Assembly (NCBI GenBank): GCA_934365155.1
Contig: CAKRMZ010000007.1
Coordinates: forward strand, 1 to 49,694
DNA from: an uncultured Eubacteriales bacterium
GTDB lineage: Bacteria > Bacillota > Clostridia > Oscillospirales > CAG-272
Direction of reading: 5' to 3'
Length of the DNA: 49,694 nucleotides
Below the pieces are notes generated by a model. It was not told where the DNA came from, did no database searches, and worked only from the letters and a program-made list of their open reading frames with translations. Both the position numbers and the translations under genes were made by a program. Below, piece by piece: positions 21,655-31,130 of this stretch (position 1 is its first letter; every line of letters starts with the position of its first letter).

Positions 21655-22272
21655 TTGTCTATATTAGATTTGTTTAATCAAATATCCGCACCAAAATCCG
21701 GACCGATTGACCATTTGGTGGTTGGGCTCGGAAACCCCGGAGCGGAATATGTATTGACCCGGCACAACGCAGGCTTTGCGGCAATTGACAGTCTTGCTGC
21801 AAAGGAGGGGATTGATGTGCGCTGCGCCAAGTTCTCCGCTTTGGTCGGAGATGGTATGATCGGCGGACATCGTGTGATGCTTATGAAGCCTCAGACCTTT
21901 ATGAATTTGTCCGGGAATGCCGTTTGTGCGGCTGCCCGATTTTATAAGATTGAGCCGCAAAATGTCATTGTGCTTTGCGATGATGTGAATTTGGATGCCG
22001 GGGTAATGCGAATCCGCCGGAAAGGGTCTCACGGTGGACATAACGGTTTGAAGGACATTGCGTCAAAACTCGGCACGGATGCTTTTGTGCGGATTCGGCT
22101 CGGCGTAGGGAAAAAGCCCTGTCCGGAATATGATCTTGCTGATTTTGTGTTAGGGAAATTAACGCCGGGGGAGCAGCAAGGGCTTGCAAACTGTTATGAA
22201 AAACTGAGCGATGCGATCCGGCTTATTGTAAACGGAAAGCTTGATGATGCGATGAGTCGGTATAACGGATGA
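21655..22272 (+). CDS. pth: Peptidyl-tRNA hydrolase
   Basis: 205 aa. Frees peptides from peptidyl-tRNA dropped by ribosomes. Family motifs: LVVGLGNPGAEYVLTRHNAG with the catalytic His, LMKPQTFMNLSGNAV, CDDVNLDAGVMRIRRKGSHG with the catalytic Asp, and GGHNGLKDI. It is about 15-20 residues longer at the N-terminus than E. coli Pth because of the TTG start at 21655 (AAAGAGG 7 nt upstream). It overlaps mfd by 4 nt (ATGA), so the two are translationally coupled. Confidence 0.95.
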   Translation: MSILDLFNQISAPKSGPIDHLVVGLGNPGAEYVLTRHNAGFAAIDSLAAKEGIDVRCAKFSALVGDGMIGGHRVMLMKPQTFMNLSGNAVCAAARFYKIEPQNVIVLCDDVNLDAGVMRIRRKGSHGGHNGLKDIASKLGTDAFVRIRLGVGKKPCPEYDLADFVLGKLTPGEQQGLANCYEKLSDAIRLIVNGKLDDAMSRYNG

Positions 22273-25200
22273 AGAAAATGAATATTATTTGCGACGGTAT
22301 TCGTGCCGAAAAAGAATATGCAGAATTAATGCGGGTATATGAAAATCAAAGCATCGGAACTCGCGAACCTTTATATGTAACCGGACTTTCCCAGGGAGCA
22401 CGCGAGGTTTTTGCCGCTTCTTTGATATTGGATCAACATTCCAAAACCAAGCGACCGGCGCTTATTCTTGTGCCCGAGGAGCGAGAGTTCGGCAAATTCG
22501 CGAGCATTCTGAATTCTCTCGGCATTCAAACCGATTTGTTCCCGTTCCGGGAATTGAATTTTTACGATATTACAGCCTCCCATGATTATGAGCATGAGAG
22601 GCTTTCCGTCTTGTCTGTGCTTTCAGAGCCGGTTTGTGAGACGCCGCGGGCCATACTTGCAACACCGGATGCTGCATTGGAATATACGATGCCGAAGGAG
22701 GTGCTGTGTCAAAACAGCTTTTCGCTTTGCTTCGGCCAGTCGATTTCGATTGAAAAATTGATTGAGAAATTGTTGGCAGCAGGATATGTTCGGGAGGATA
22801 TGGTAAACGGTGTCGGACAGTTCTCACGGCGCGGTTATATTGTGGATATCTTTTCACCGTTGGGTAAAAATCCGTACCGTATTGAATTTTTTGATGAGGA
22901 AATCGATCAGATTTCTATCTTTGATGTGATGACGCAGCGGCGAATCGAAAATGTGCATGAAATGAAAATCACTCCGGCGCGGGAGGTCCTTTTGGATTCG
23001 GATATGCGAAAAGCTCTTGCGGAGCAGATTGCGGTTTTACGCCGTCAAGCCTCAAAGCCCGAGATCGCCGAAATTTTTCTGCGTGAAATCGAAGCGTTAC
23101 AAAGCGGGGTAGACGTCAACTTTTTAGATAAATATATCTCGTTGATTTATCCGCAGAAAATTTGTTTGATGGATTATTTTTTGTCGGATAAGCAGCCGAT
23201 GATTTTCGCGACGGAAAAAAATGCGATCGATGAGCGTGTTCATGCATATGAGTGGCAAACGGATGAGTCGGTTACCGCTTTGCTGGAAAAGGAACAGCTT
23301 CCGGCAAAGTATGCTGATTTCGGGAAGCGACTTTCGGATCTTGAAACAGCATTGGCGCGCGGACGCGCGATCATATGCGATGCTTTTGCAAGCGGTATGG
23401 CAGGAAAAACACCGGAGGGAATATTCTCTTTCTCCTGCAGATATGTGGCTTCAATGGGGCAGAACTATGAACTGCTTACCGAGGATCTTGCGGCTTATAT
23501 CAAATCAAAGTATCGGATTCTTCTTTTTGCCGATACGGAGATTTCGGCAAAAAATCTGCAGGAAATGCTGGCACAAGCAAAAGTTCCGTCTGTTATCATA
23601 AAAACACCGGAGTTTGCGCTGGAATCCATGCAAGCGGGAGTTCCCTATATTCTTTGCGGATATAATTTTTATGGCTTTGAACTGCCTCATACGCACTTTG
23701 TATGTTTTTCCTTGTTTGATCATGCGGCGGCACCGGGGTGTATTATACAAAAAAGAAATCGCAACCGCAAAAAGAAAGATGTAAAAACACAGATCCTCTC
23801 TTATGCGGATCTGTCGGTCGGGGATTATGTCGTTCACCGGGTGCACGGAATCGGGCGATACCGCGGAATTAAGAATATCGTTGATATTTACGGAAATGCG
23901 CGGGATTATATTGAGATTGAATATGCCGGCGATGATATGCTTTTTATTCCCTGCGATCAGTTGGACGCGATTTCAAAATATATCGGTGCCAAAGCGGAGG
24001 ACGGCCTTTTAAAGCTTTCCAAAATGGGCGGCGGAGAGTGGAAAAAGACGACGGCACGGGTGAAGGCGGCAGCGCGCGAGATGGCAAAGGAGCTGATTAA
24101 GCTTTATGCTGAGCGCATGCGGAGAGAGGGCTTTGCTTTTCCGAAGGATGATGAGTTTATGCGGGAGTTTGAGGCCGGATTTGAATATGAGGAAACGGAC
24201 GGACAGCGCACTTCCATTGATGAGATAAAAGCGGATATGGAGCGTTCCGCTCCGATGGATCGCCTTCTTTGCGGAGACGTCGGCTTCGGAAAAACCGAGG
24301 TAGCTATGCGTGCGGCATTTAAAGCAGTATTGGCCGGGAAGCAGGTTGCCGTATTGGTTCCTACAACCATTTTAGCGATGCAGCATTATCAAACGATGCT
24401 GTCACGGATGCGTTCCTTCGGTGTCCGAATCGGTGTGATGTTGCGGTTTCAAACGCCGCACCAGCAGGAAGAACTTTTGCGGCGTGTACGTCGTGGAGAT
24501 GTGGATATTATCATCGGAACGCATCGAATCATTTCCGCAGATGTTTCTTTCCGTGATTTGGGACTGGTAATCATCGATGAAGAACAACGCTTTGGCGTGG
24601 CTCAAAAAGAGAAGTTAAAGCAAATTTCTAAAAATGTGGATGTTCTTACCCTTTCGGCAACTCCGATCCCCCGAACACTCAATATGGCGATGAGCGGAAT
24701 TCGGGATATGAGTATTTTGGATGAGGCACCGGAGGATCGGGTGCCGGTTCAGACTTATGTTTTGGAATACGATGACATCATTATTACCGAGGCTATCAAA
24801 AAAGAGTTGAGACGCGGCGGCCAGGTGTTTTTTCTGCATAATAATGTGGAGACAATTTATTCAACGGCCAAGCGTTTGAGCCAAACGGTCCCGGAGGCCC
24901 GAATCGGCGTGGCGCACGGACGTTTGGATAAAAATGAACTTTCTGAAATTTGGCAGCAGATGGTAGCCGGAGAAATCGACATTTTGGTTTCAACGACAAT
25001 CATCGAAACCGGCGTGGATGTTCCCAATGCCAACACATTGATTATTGAATTTGCAGACCGTATGGGGCTTTCTCAATTGCATCAGCTTCGCGGACGAATC
25101 GGCCGCTCCAGCCGAAGAGCCTATGCTTACTTTACATTCAGCCGCGGGAAAGTATTGAGTGAGATTGCGACAAAACGCTTACAGGCGATTCGTGATTATA

Positions 25201-25826
25201 CGGAATTCGGTGCCGGATTCAAAATTGCAATGAGAGATTTGGAAATCCGCGGCGCGGGGAACGTGTTGGGTTCAGAACAACATGGGCACATGGAAAGCGT
25301 CGGATATGATTTGTATATTAAAATTTTAAATGAAGCCATTTTGGAGGAAAAGGGCGAGAGCGTGACGCCGCCGACAGAATGCATCATGGATTTGATGTGC
25401 AGTGCATATATTCCGAAAAGCTATATCGGTTCCGAGAGCCAGCGTATTGAATTTTATAAGAAGATTGCCGCAATTGCTACCGAAGAAGATTTTGATGATG
25501 TTTGCGATGAAATTTCTGACCGTTACGGGGAAATCCCGCATTCGACACTGAATTTGATTCGAATCGCATATTTGAGGGAATTGGCGTCCAGACTGAACAT
25601 CGGAGCGATTGAGCAGAAGGGAAAATCGGTTCTTACATTGCGTCCGCAAAACTTTGATTTCGGCTTGTGGTCTGCCATAAATGAAAAGCACAGGAACACT
25701 ATGAAAATATCGATAAGTTCAAAGCCGTTTGTTACGTTTCGGCTTCGTTCGGGTGAAAATGTATTGGATACATTGGAGGATATTTTGAAAGAAGTCCAAA
25801 ACGTTCAGATAAACTTTACAAAATAA
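22269..25826 (+). CDS. mfd: Transcription-repair coupling factor
   Basis: 1,185 aa, the usual size. Removes RNA polymerase stalled at DNA lesions and recruits UvrA. Order: UvrB-like N-terminal domains (ASHDYEHERLSVLSVLSEPV), the RNA-polymerase interaction region near 520-560 (LSVGDYVVHRVHGIGRYRGI), then the RecG-like motor with Walker A GDVGFGKTE at 669-677, DEEQ at 770-773, TLSATPIPRTLNMAMSGIRD, and the TRG region RGAGNVLGSEQHGH. A C-terminal TRCF domain closes the protein. The start overlaps pth (ATGA); a second ATG at 22278 is possible. Confidence 0.97.
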   Translation: MKKMNIICDGIRAEKEYAELMRVYENQSIGTREPLYVTGLSQGAREVFAASLILDQHSKTKRPALILVPEEREFGKFASILNSLGIQTDLFPFRELNFYDITASHDYEHERLSVLSVLSEPVCETPRAILATPDAALEYTMPKEVLCQNSFSLCFGQSISIEKLIEKLLAAGYVREDMVNGVGQFSRRGYIVDIFSPLGKNPYRIEFFDEEIDQISIFDVMTQRRIENVHEMKITPAREVLLDSDMRKALAEQIAVLRRQASKPEIAEIFLREIEALQSGVDVNFLDKYISLIYPQKICLMDYFLSDKQPMIFATEKNAIDERVHAYEWQTDESVTALLEKEQLPAKYADFGKRLSDLETALARGRAIICDAFASGMAGKTPEGIFSFSCRYVASMGQNYELLTEDLAAYIKSKYRILLFADTEISAKNLQEMLAQAKVPSVIIKTPEFALESMQAGVPYILCGYNFYGFELPHTHFVCFSLFDHAAAPGCIIQKRNRNRKKKDVKTQILSYADLSVGDYVVHRVHGIGRYRGIKNIVDIYGNARDYIEIEYAGDDMLFIPCDQLDAISKYIGAKAEDGLLKLSKMGGGEWKKTTARVKAAAREMAKELIKLYAERMRREGFAFPKDDEFMREFEAGFEYEETDGQRTSIDEIKADMERSAPMDRLLCGDVGFGKTEVAMRAAFKAVLAGKQVAVLVPTTILAMQHYQTMLSRMRSFGVRIGVMLRFQTPHQQEELLRRVRRGDVDIIIGTHRIISADVSFRDLGLVIIDEEQRFGVAQKEKLKQISKNVDVLTLSATPIPRTLNMAMSGIRDMSILDEAPEDRVPVQTYVLEYDDIIITEAIKKELRRGGQVFFLHNNVETIYSTAKRLSQTVPEARIGVAHGRLDKNELSEIWQQMVAGEIDILVSTTIIETGVDVPNANTLIIEFADRMGLSQLHQLRGRIGRSSRRAYAYFTFSRGKVLSEIATKRLQAIRDYTEFGAGFKIAMRDLEIRGAGNVLGSEQHGHMESVGYDLYIKILNEAILEEKGESVTPPTECIMDLMCSAYIPKSYIGSESQRIEFYKKIAAIATEEDFDDVCDEISDRYGEIPHSTLNLIRIAYLRELASRLNIGAIEQKGKSVLTLRPQNFDFGLWSAINEKHRNTMKISISSKPFVTFRLRSGENVLDTLEDILKEVQNVQINFTK

Positions 25827-25829
25827 TTG

Positions 25830-25858
25830 TGGACAGAGCCTTAATTTTTGTGTATAAT
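25830..25858 (+). promoter_or_regulatory. Promoter of the PrsA-like gene
   Basis: TGGACA (25830-25835), 17 nt, TATAAT (25853-25858). It begins 4 nt after the mfd stop, giving the foldase gene its own transcription start near 25865. Confidence 0.8.
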
Positions 25859-25889
25859 AAAGAATGTTAACTTGGAGAGGAGTTTAAAC

Positions 25890-27029
25890 ATGAAAAAAAT
25901 AGAAGTGAAACGTATCGTTGCATTGTCTTTATCACTTTTACTTTTGGTAGGTGCGCTTTGTTCTTGCAGTCTGTCCAAGCCTAAGACTGTGATGAGTTAT
26001 GAAAATCATGAAATTACCGGGCCGATGTATCAGTATTGGCTGAATTATTTTAAAGCGTATTTTCTCAGCATTTACGGTTTAAATGACAGTGTGGAAGATT
26101 TGAGCATCACCATGGGTGAGCAGTTTAATAATCAAACGATCGGGGACTTTTTTACAGAGCAAATCGTTGACATTGCCAAAACCTATCTTGCAGGCTGGTA
26201 TCTGTTTGACGAGGTATATAAGCTGACACTGCCGGACAGCCTGATAGAGCAGGTTGACAGCCGGATTGAAGATGGAATTTCCAATGCGGGCGACCGCCGC
26301 TCCTTTAACAAAAAGCTGGGCGAAATGGATTTGAATATCGATCGTCTCAGAGAGATTTATATCATCGAAGAAAAAGTATCGTATTTATACGCCTACCTTT
26401 ACGGAGACCAGACTATGGGGCTGGAAGGTGTGGAAAAAATCACCGATGCCGATTTGCAGGAGTATTTTGTCAATAACTATATTGCCGTTGAACACATTTT
26501 GATTAATACAACAATTCAGTATGTTTTGGATGAAGACGGCAAGTATACCTATGACGAAAACGGTGAATGCAAATATACAGAGCTTTCCGAAGAGGAGACC
26601 AAACAAAAAGAAGCGCTTGCCGATGAGATTATGAAGCGCATTGAAAACGGCGAGGATTTCAAGGAGCTTCAAAAACAGTACAATGATGATTTGGATGCGG
26701 GTTCTTATCCAGACGGATACCTTTTGGAGGAAAACGGAAGCTATCCAACCAATTTCAAAAAAGCTGCTTTTGACATGGAACCCGGTGAAGTTCGAATGGT
26801 TGAAGAGTCTTACGGACGGCACATCATTCGCAAATTGGAACTGAATCCGGAAGCCTATAAAAAAGAGGAATATACCAATACCACTTTGAAGAATTTCAGT
26901 GAATATGTAACATCATATATCTATACAAAGAAGATCCAGAATATTTTGGATAGTATTCAGGTGGATACCGATTATCTGAAAACTTTCTCGATTCTGCCGG
27001 CGGAAAGTTCTGATACACAGAGCAAATAA
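25890..27029 (+). CDS. PrsA/SurA-like peptidyl-prolyl isomerase lipoprotein
   Basis: 379 aa, exported. A signal peptide (KRIVALSLSLLLLVGALC) ends in a lipobox-like LCSC, so it is probably lipid-anchored on the outer face. An N-terminal SurA-like helical chaperone region is followed by a parvulin (PpiC) domain at about residues 195-325 (VEHILINTTIQ; EALADEIMKRIENGEDFKEL; GEVRMVEESYGRHIIRKLEL), with an acidic insertion after the first strand (DEDGKYTYDENGECKYTELS). Helps fold secreted proteins. ATG 25890 is set by GAGAGGAG upstream. Follows mfd as in many Clostridia and ends in a terminator. Confidence 0.88.
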   Translation: MKKIEVKRIVALSLSLLLLVGALCSCSLSKPKTVMSYENHEITGPMYQYWLNYFKAYFLSIYGLNDSVEDLSITMGEQFNNQTIGDFFTEQIVDIAKTYLAGWYLFDEVYKLTLPDSLIEQVDSRIEDGISNAGDRRSFNKKLGEMDLNIDRLREIYIIEEKVSYLYAYLYGDQTMGLEGVEKITDADLQEYFVNNYIAVEHILINTTIQYVLDEDGKYTYDENGECKYTELSEEETKQKEALADEIMKRIENGEDFKELQKQYNDDLDAGSYPDGYLLEENGSYPTNFKKAAFDMEPGEVRMVEESYGRHIIRKLELNPEAYKKEEYTNTTLKNFSEYVTSYIYTKKIQNILDSIQVDTDYLKTFSILPAESSDTQSK

Positions 27030-27105
27030 GCCTTTTTGGTTCGATGCAGTGATGCACAATGAAAACAGATGACGCCGATGGGGTACATCGGCGATGGATG
27101 AAGAA

Positions 27106-27141
27106 AACAGGCATTCGGCTAAACGAATGCTTGTTTTTCTT
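27106..27141 (+). terminator. Terminator after the PrsA-like gene
   Basis: AACAGGCATTCG pairs with CGAATGCTTGTT (one G-U), then TTTCTTT. A second hairpin GCCGATG/CATCGGC (27074-27092) lies just before it. Confidence 0.82.
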
Positions 27142-27152
27142 TATAAAAAATG

Positions 27153-27181
27153 TTTGCGAAAACAGTTATTTGTGATATAAT
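27153..27181 (+). promoter_or_regulatory. Promoter of the DUF1538/PII operon
   Basis: TTTGCG (27153-27158), 17 nt, TATAAT (27176-27181). The -35 is poor, the -10 perfect. The transcript would start about 75 nt before the coding region. Confidence 0.55.
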
Positions 27182-27264
27182 AATATAAATAGCATATAAA
27201 TAGGATAGGCATAAATCGGTTGCGATATGGATGGTATGTGATGATTCGGCCGATTGCAGTTTGA

Positions 27265-28824
27265 ATGAAAAAGGAGGAGAAAGCGATTCGATTTCAGAGC
27301 TTTTACAAAAAACGGGCGGAGGCCCTTGAAAAGATACGGGAAGCAGCTATTTCCGTGCTTCCGATTGTGGTTATTGTTATTGTTTTATGTTTAAGTATTA
27401 CTCCTGCGCCCACCGGATTATTACTTTCCTTTTTGGTCGGTGCAGTGATGATTATTGTGGGGATGGGACTGTTTACTCTCGGTGCCGATATGGCGATGAC
27501 ACCGATCGGCAATCGAATCGGTTCCACTTTGGCGAAATCGCAGAAACTGTGGCTTATTTTAGCGGTAAGCTTTATATTGGGCCTTGCGATTACCGTAGCC
27601 GAGCCGGATTTGCAGGTGCTGGCGGAAACCGTTCCGCATATTGATAATGCGGTACTGTTGATTACGGTGGGCGTCGGTGTCGGCTTGCTGCTTGCGGTAT
27701 GTATGCTTCGCATTATTGTCGGTGTTCGACTGCGCTGGATGCTGCTTGTGCTTTATGCCGTGGTATTTGCTTTGGCAATTTTTGCCGATCGCAATTTTTT
27801 AAGTGTTGCTTTTGATTCCGGCGGAGTCACAACCGGTCCGATGACCGTGCCGTTTATATTGGCTTTGGGCGTCGGTATTTCCAATGCCCGCAGTGACCGC
27901 AATGCAGAAGCTGACAGTTTCGGCTTGGTTGCGCTTTGCTCGGTTGGACCGATATTAGCGGTATTGGTATTAGGATTTTTTTATCAAAGCAGCACTACAA
28001 ATCCGGTTACTGTAATATCCGAGTGGACGACAACCTCGGAAATCGGAGAGGCTTATTGGCATGCGATACCGGACCATTTGGCGGAGACGGCGGTTTCGTT
28101 AGCGCCGATAGCGGTTATTTTTCTCATATTCCGACTGACCTGTCTGCGCATGCCGAGACGGGAATTCTTGAAAATTTGTCTGGGAATTCTTTATACATAT
28201 ATCGGATTGGTTCTGTTCCTTACCGGAGTCAATGTCGGATTTTCATCCCTTGGAACCGTGCTGGGTAAAACACTTTCAGAGGGGTGGACGCGGTATTTGC
28301 TGATCCCGCTTTCCATGATTTTCGGGTGGTTTATTATATCGGCGGAGCCTGCGGTATATGTACTTGAAAAGCAAATTGAACAAATCAGTGCCGGTGCGAT
28401 TCCGGCCAAGGCTATAAAGCTCAGCTTATCGATTGCCATTTCTTTGGCGATGGGAATTTCCATGCTGCGTGTTTTAACGGGGATTTCCATTATGTGGTTT
28501 TTGGTTCCCGGTTATGTGATTGCCCTTGTGCTGTCTTTTTTTGTCCCGGATATTTATACGGCGATTGCATTCGATTCCGGCGGGGTTGCCTCCGGACCGA
28601 TGACGGCGACATTTATGCTTCAAATGATGATAGGCACCAGCAGTGCGCTGGGAGGCAATGTTCTTGCGGATGCATTCGGCGTGGTTGCGATGGTAGCCAT
28701 GATGCCGCTGATATCGATTCAGGTCATGGGTTATGTTTACGGAAGACACACGGCAAAATCGGCTGCCGAGTTGTCCGATGCTTTGGATGATGAAATTATT
28801 GAGCTTTGGGAGGTGCCATCGTGA
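27265..28824 (+). CDS. DUF1538 polytopic membrane protein
   Basis: 519 aa, about 12 membrane helices in two homologous halves. Each half ends with the same signature: AFDSGGVTTGPMTVPFILAL near residue 183 and AFDSGGVASGPMTATFMLQM near residue 435. This internal repeat suggests an inverted- or parallel-repeat transporter; substrate unknown. The stop overlaps the next gene (GTGA), a double PII-like protein, so regulation by nitrogen or energy state is likely. Start is uncertain: ATG 27265 lacks an upstream SD, while AAGGAGG (27271-27277) lies inside the frame, 8 nt before an ATT codon at 27286. Confidence 0.82.
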   Translation: MKKEEKAIRFQSFYKKRAEALEKIREAAISVLPIVVIVIVLCLSITPAPTGLLLSFLVGAVMIIVGMGLFTLGADMAMTPIGNRIGSTLAKSQKLWLILAVSFILGLAITVAEPDLQVLAETVPHIDNAVLLITVGVGVGLLLAVCMLRIIVGVRLRWMLLVLYAVVFALAIFADRNFLSVAFDSGGVTTGPMTVPFILALGVGISNARSDRNAEADSFGLVALCSVGPILAVLVLGFFYQSSTTNPVTVISEWTTTSEIGEAYWHAIPDHLAETAVSLAPIAVIFLIFRLTCLRMPRREFLKICLGILYTYIGLVLFLTGVNVGFSSLGTVLGKTLSEGWTRYLLIPLSMIFGWFIISAEPAVYVLEKQIEQISAGAIPAKAIKLSLSIAISLAMGISMLRVLTGISIMWFLVPGYVIALVLSFFVPDIYTAIAFDSGGVASGPMTATFMLQMMIGTSSALGGNVLADAFGVVAMVAMMPLISIQVMGYVYGRHTAKSAAELSDALDDEIIELWEVPS

Positions 28825-29507
28825 ATTTTGTAATTTCGATTGTCAATCCCGATGCGCTGCCCTTGATCGGTGAGATTTGCCACAGTCTGGAAGTTCCGAT
28901 TTCACTGAATCTTTACGGCAGAGGAACTGCAACAAAAAGAACGTTGGATCTTTTGGGAATTGATTCGAAACAGCGACGTGTAGTGATGTGTATTGCCGAT
29001 TCGAAAAAAGCCGAGCAGTTAATGGCCTTGCAGCGCCGACATCTTTATATGGATGCACCGGGAAACGGAATTGTTCTGTCTATTCCCATCAAGAGTATAG
29101 GAGGAAGAAAAACGATGTCATATCTGAGTGATGCAAATGTTCAGCAGATTCCGAAAAGCGAACTGCTTCAAAATTATTCCCATGAATTGATTTTGGTTAT
29201 CGCAAATGAGGGATATACGGATATGGTAATGGATGCCGCACGGGAAGCCGGAGCAAGCGGAGGCACTGTTCTGCACGGTAAGGGAACGGCTTCTGAGCGG
29301 ACGGAAAAATTCTTCGGGATCTCTGTAGCCCAGGAAAAAGAAATGGTTATGATTGTAGCGGAAACGCACCAAAAGGCGGCGATTATGCGCTCTGTTTTGC
29401 ATTTGGCCGGACCGAAAACCGCAGCCGGAGCAATTGTTTTTTCTCTTCCGGTCAGCAGTATTGCAGGAATCGGTATGAACGAAGCTGAGGCGGATGTAAC
29501 ACTTTAA
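28821..29507 (+). CDS. Tandem PII-like (GlnB-fold) signalling protein
   Basis: 228 aa made of two PII-like halves. Both carry a matching block: GRGTATKRTLDLLGI (first half) and GKGTASERTEKFFGI (second half), each followed by a hydrophobic strand (VVMCIADSKKAEQLM; MVMIVAETHQKAAIM). Such proteins bind nucleotides or metabolites and control partner transporters. GTG 28821 has GGGAGGTG upstream and overlaps the DUF1538 stop by 4 nt, so the pair is translationally coupled and probably forms one regulated transport unit. Classic T-loop tyrosine modification sites are not evident. Confidence 0.78.
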   Translation: MNFVISIVNPDALPLIGEICHSLEVPISLNLYGRGTATKRTLDLLGIDSKQRRVVMCIADSKKAEQLMALQRRHLYMDAPGNGIVLSIPIKSIGGRKTMSYLSDANVQQIPKSELLQNYSHELILVIANEGYTDMVMDAAREAGASGGTVLHGKGTASERTEKFFGISVAQEKEMVMIVAETHQKAAIMRSVLHLAGPKTAAGAIVFSLPVSSIAGIGMNEAEADVTL

Positions 29508-29542
29508 TTTTTCATTTGATCCGGTTATAACGCTTATAAATT

Positions 29543-29581
29543 AAAACCCCCGAACAGAACGCTTTTTGTTCGGGGGTTTTT
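29543..29581. terminator. Bidirectional terminator between the PII and rrf2 genes
   Basis: AAAACCCCCGAACA pairs with TGTTCGGGGGTTTT, a strong stem with T tracts on both strands. Serves two convergent operons. Confidence 0.93.
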
Positions 29582-29599
29582 GTTATTTGATGTTAAACA

Positions 29600-30001
29600 T
29601 TATTTCATTAAATCGGCAAGGGTGATGCCGTCAAAATAACGGTTGGTAATGTCGTTAAAGCGGCTCCACATGGCAAGCGTTCTGCATTGCGGTGCACGGC
29701 TGCAGGGAGCGGCGTTGCGGGAAAGACACGCAACCGGGGCGAGATCGCCTTCGGTTAAACGCAAAATTTCTCCGACCGTGTAATCCTCGGGAGATTTTAG
29801 TAGCTTATAGCCGCCGCCTTTGCCGTGGATTGCTTCCACTAAACGGTTCTTTGTTAAAACAGGCATAATTTGTTCCATGTATTTTTTGGATATGCCTTGC
29901 CTTTGCGCGACATCCTTCATGGGAATATAAGCATCGTTTCCATGTTCGGCCAAATCAATGAGGACACGCAGTGCATAGCGACCTCGTGTGGATATCATCA
30001 T
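29600..30001 (-). CDS. Rrf2-family transcriptional regulator
   Basis: 133 aa. Winged helix at the N-terminus (MISTRGRYALRVLIDLAEHG, AQRQGISKKYMEQIMPVL) and a glycine-rich wing (GKGGGYKL). Three cysteines (C-x7-C-x5-C in ACLSRNAAPCSRAPQC) could hold an Fe-S cluster as in IscR; CymR-type members that sense cysteine supply lack them. Last gene of a sulfur operon, so it probably senses Fe-S or cysteine state and controls the operon through the palindrome at 34602-34628. ATG 30001 is chosen because GGAGG lies 9-10 nt upstream. Confidence 0.88.
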   Translation of the reverse strand: MMISTRGRYALRVLIDLAEHGNDAYIPMKDVAQRQGISKKYMEQIMPVLTKNRLVEAIHGKGGGYKLLKSPEDYTVGEILRLTEGDLAPVACLSRNAAPCSRAPQCRTLAMWSRFNDITNRYFDGITLADLMK

Positions 30002-30056
30002 AAAATGAAACCTCCGTATATGATGCACTGGTATGACAGAGCATCAAAAATTAAAA

Positions 30057-31130
30057 TTACCGAATCTCAGTAATGATGCCGCCACCGATTACAATATCGT
30101 TGTCATAAAGCACGCAGGCCTGCCCTTTTGTAATTGCACGCTGCGCCTCATCGAAACGGACATGTACACGTCCTTCGTTTATGACTGTGACGGTAGCCCA
30201 TTGCTCGTCTTGACGGTATCGTATTTTTGCTTTTGCACGAAATTTCTTCGGCGGAGAGGAAAAGGCGATAAAATTAAAATTCTCGGCATACAGCTCCGTG
30301 TGAAACAATTCCTCATTTTTGCCGAGAATGATCCGGTTCTCATCCGGACAGATTTCCGTTACGTATAAAGGGGTGTTCGAGGCAACACCGAGTCCTTTGC
30401 GCTGCCCGACGGTATAAGATATAATGCCTTTATGCCTGCCGAGAATATTTCCCTTTGTATCGGTAAAGTTTCCGCAAGGGTAGTCTTTGCCCGTAAACTG
30501 CCGGATAAAGGATGCATAATTTCCGTTTGGCACAAAGCAGATATCTTGGCTGTCCGGCTTTTCGGCATTATAAAATCCTTGTTCCTCAGCAATTTTCCGG
30601 GTGTCGGTTTTGTGCATTTTTCCAAGCGGGAAGAGAGTATGGGCAAGCTCCCTCTGCGTCATGGAGTATAAAACATAGCTTTGGTCTTTTTTGGGATCGA
30701 TCGCTTTTTTCAGCAGAAAACGGTCGTCTTTTTTTTCGATTTGCGCATAATGTCCGGTTGCGATAAAGGGAATCCCGAGCTCTTCGGCACGGTGAAAAAG
30801 ACGGTCGAATTTAAGATAGCGGTTGCAGTCAATGCAAGGGTTCGGTGTGATTCCGTTTTCATACGCTTCTGCAAAGCGCTGCATGACCTGATGCTTAAAA
30901 TCGGTGCTGAAATTGAATACATAATAGGGAATTCCCAAATGATGGGCGACGCGGCGCGCATCGTCAACGTCATCCAAGCTGCAGCAGCTTCTTGAGTGAT
31001 GTCCGATATCCTCGTTGCTGTAAAGCTTCATGGTGACACCGATGCAATCATAACCCTGTTCTTTGATCAAATAAGCGGCAACAGTGGAGTCAACTCCGCC
31101 GCTCATTGCAATCAGTGCTTTTTTTGTCAT
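30057..31130 (-). CDS. mnmA: tRNA 2-thiouridylase
   Basis: 357 aa. Thiolates U34 of tRNA-Lys, -Glu and -Gln. PP-loop MSGGVDSTVAAYLI at the start, NPCIDCNRYLKFDRL with the first catalytic Cys, and QDICFVPNGNYASFIR with the second; C-terminal beta domain with TVGQRKGLGV. It overlaps nadA by 4 nt (ATGA). It needs persulfide sulfur, which links it to the cysteine genes upstream, though no cysteine desulfurase gene is in the operon. Confidence 0.96.
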   Translation of the reverse strand: MTKKALIAMSGGVDSTVAAYLIKEQGYDCIGVTMKLYSNEDIGHHSRSCCSLDDVDDARRVAHHLGIPYYVFNFSTDFKHQVMQRFAEAYENGITPNPCIDCNRYLKFDRLFHRAEELGIPFIATGHYAQIEKKDDRFLLKKAIDPKKDQSYVLYSMTQRELAHTLFPLGKMHKTDTRKIAEEQGFYNAEKPDSQDICFVPNGNYASFIRQFTGKDYPCGNFTDTKGNILGRHKGIISYTVGQRKGLGVASNTPLYVTEICPDENRIILGKNEELFHTELYAENFNFIAFSSPPKKFRAKAKIRYRQDEQWATVTVINEGRVHVRFDEAQRAITKGQACVLYDNDIVIGGGIITEIR

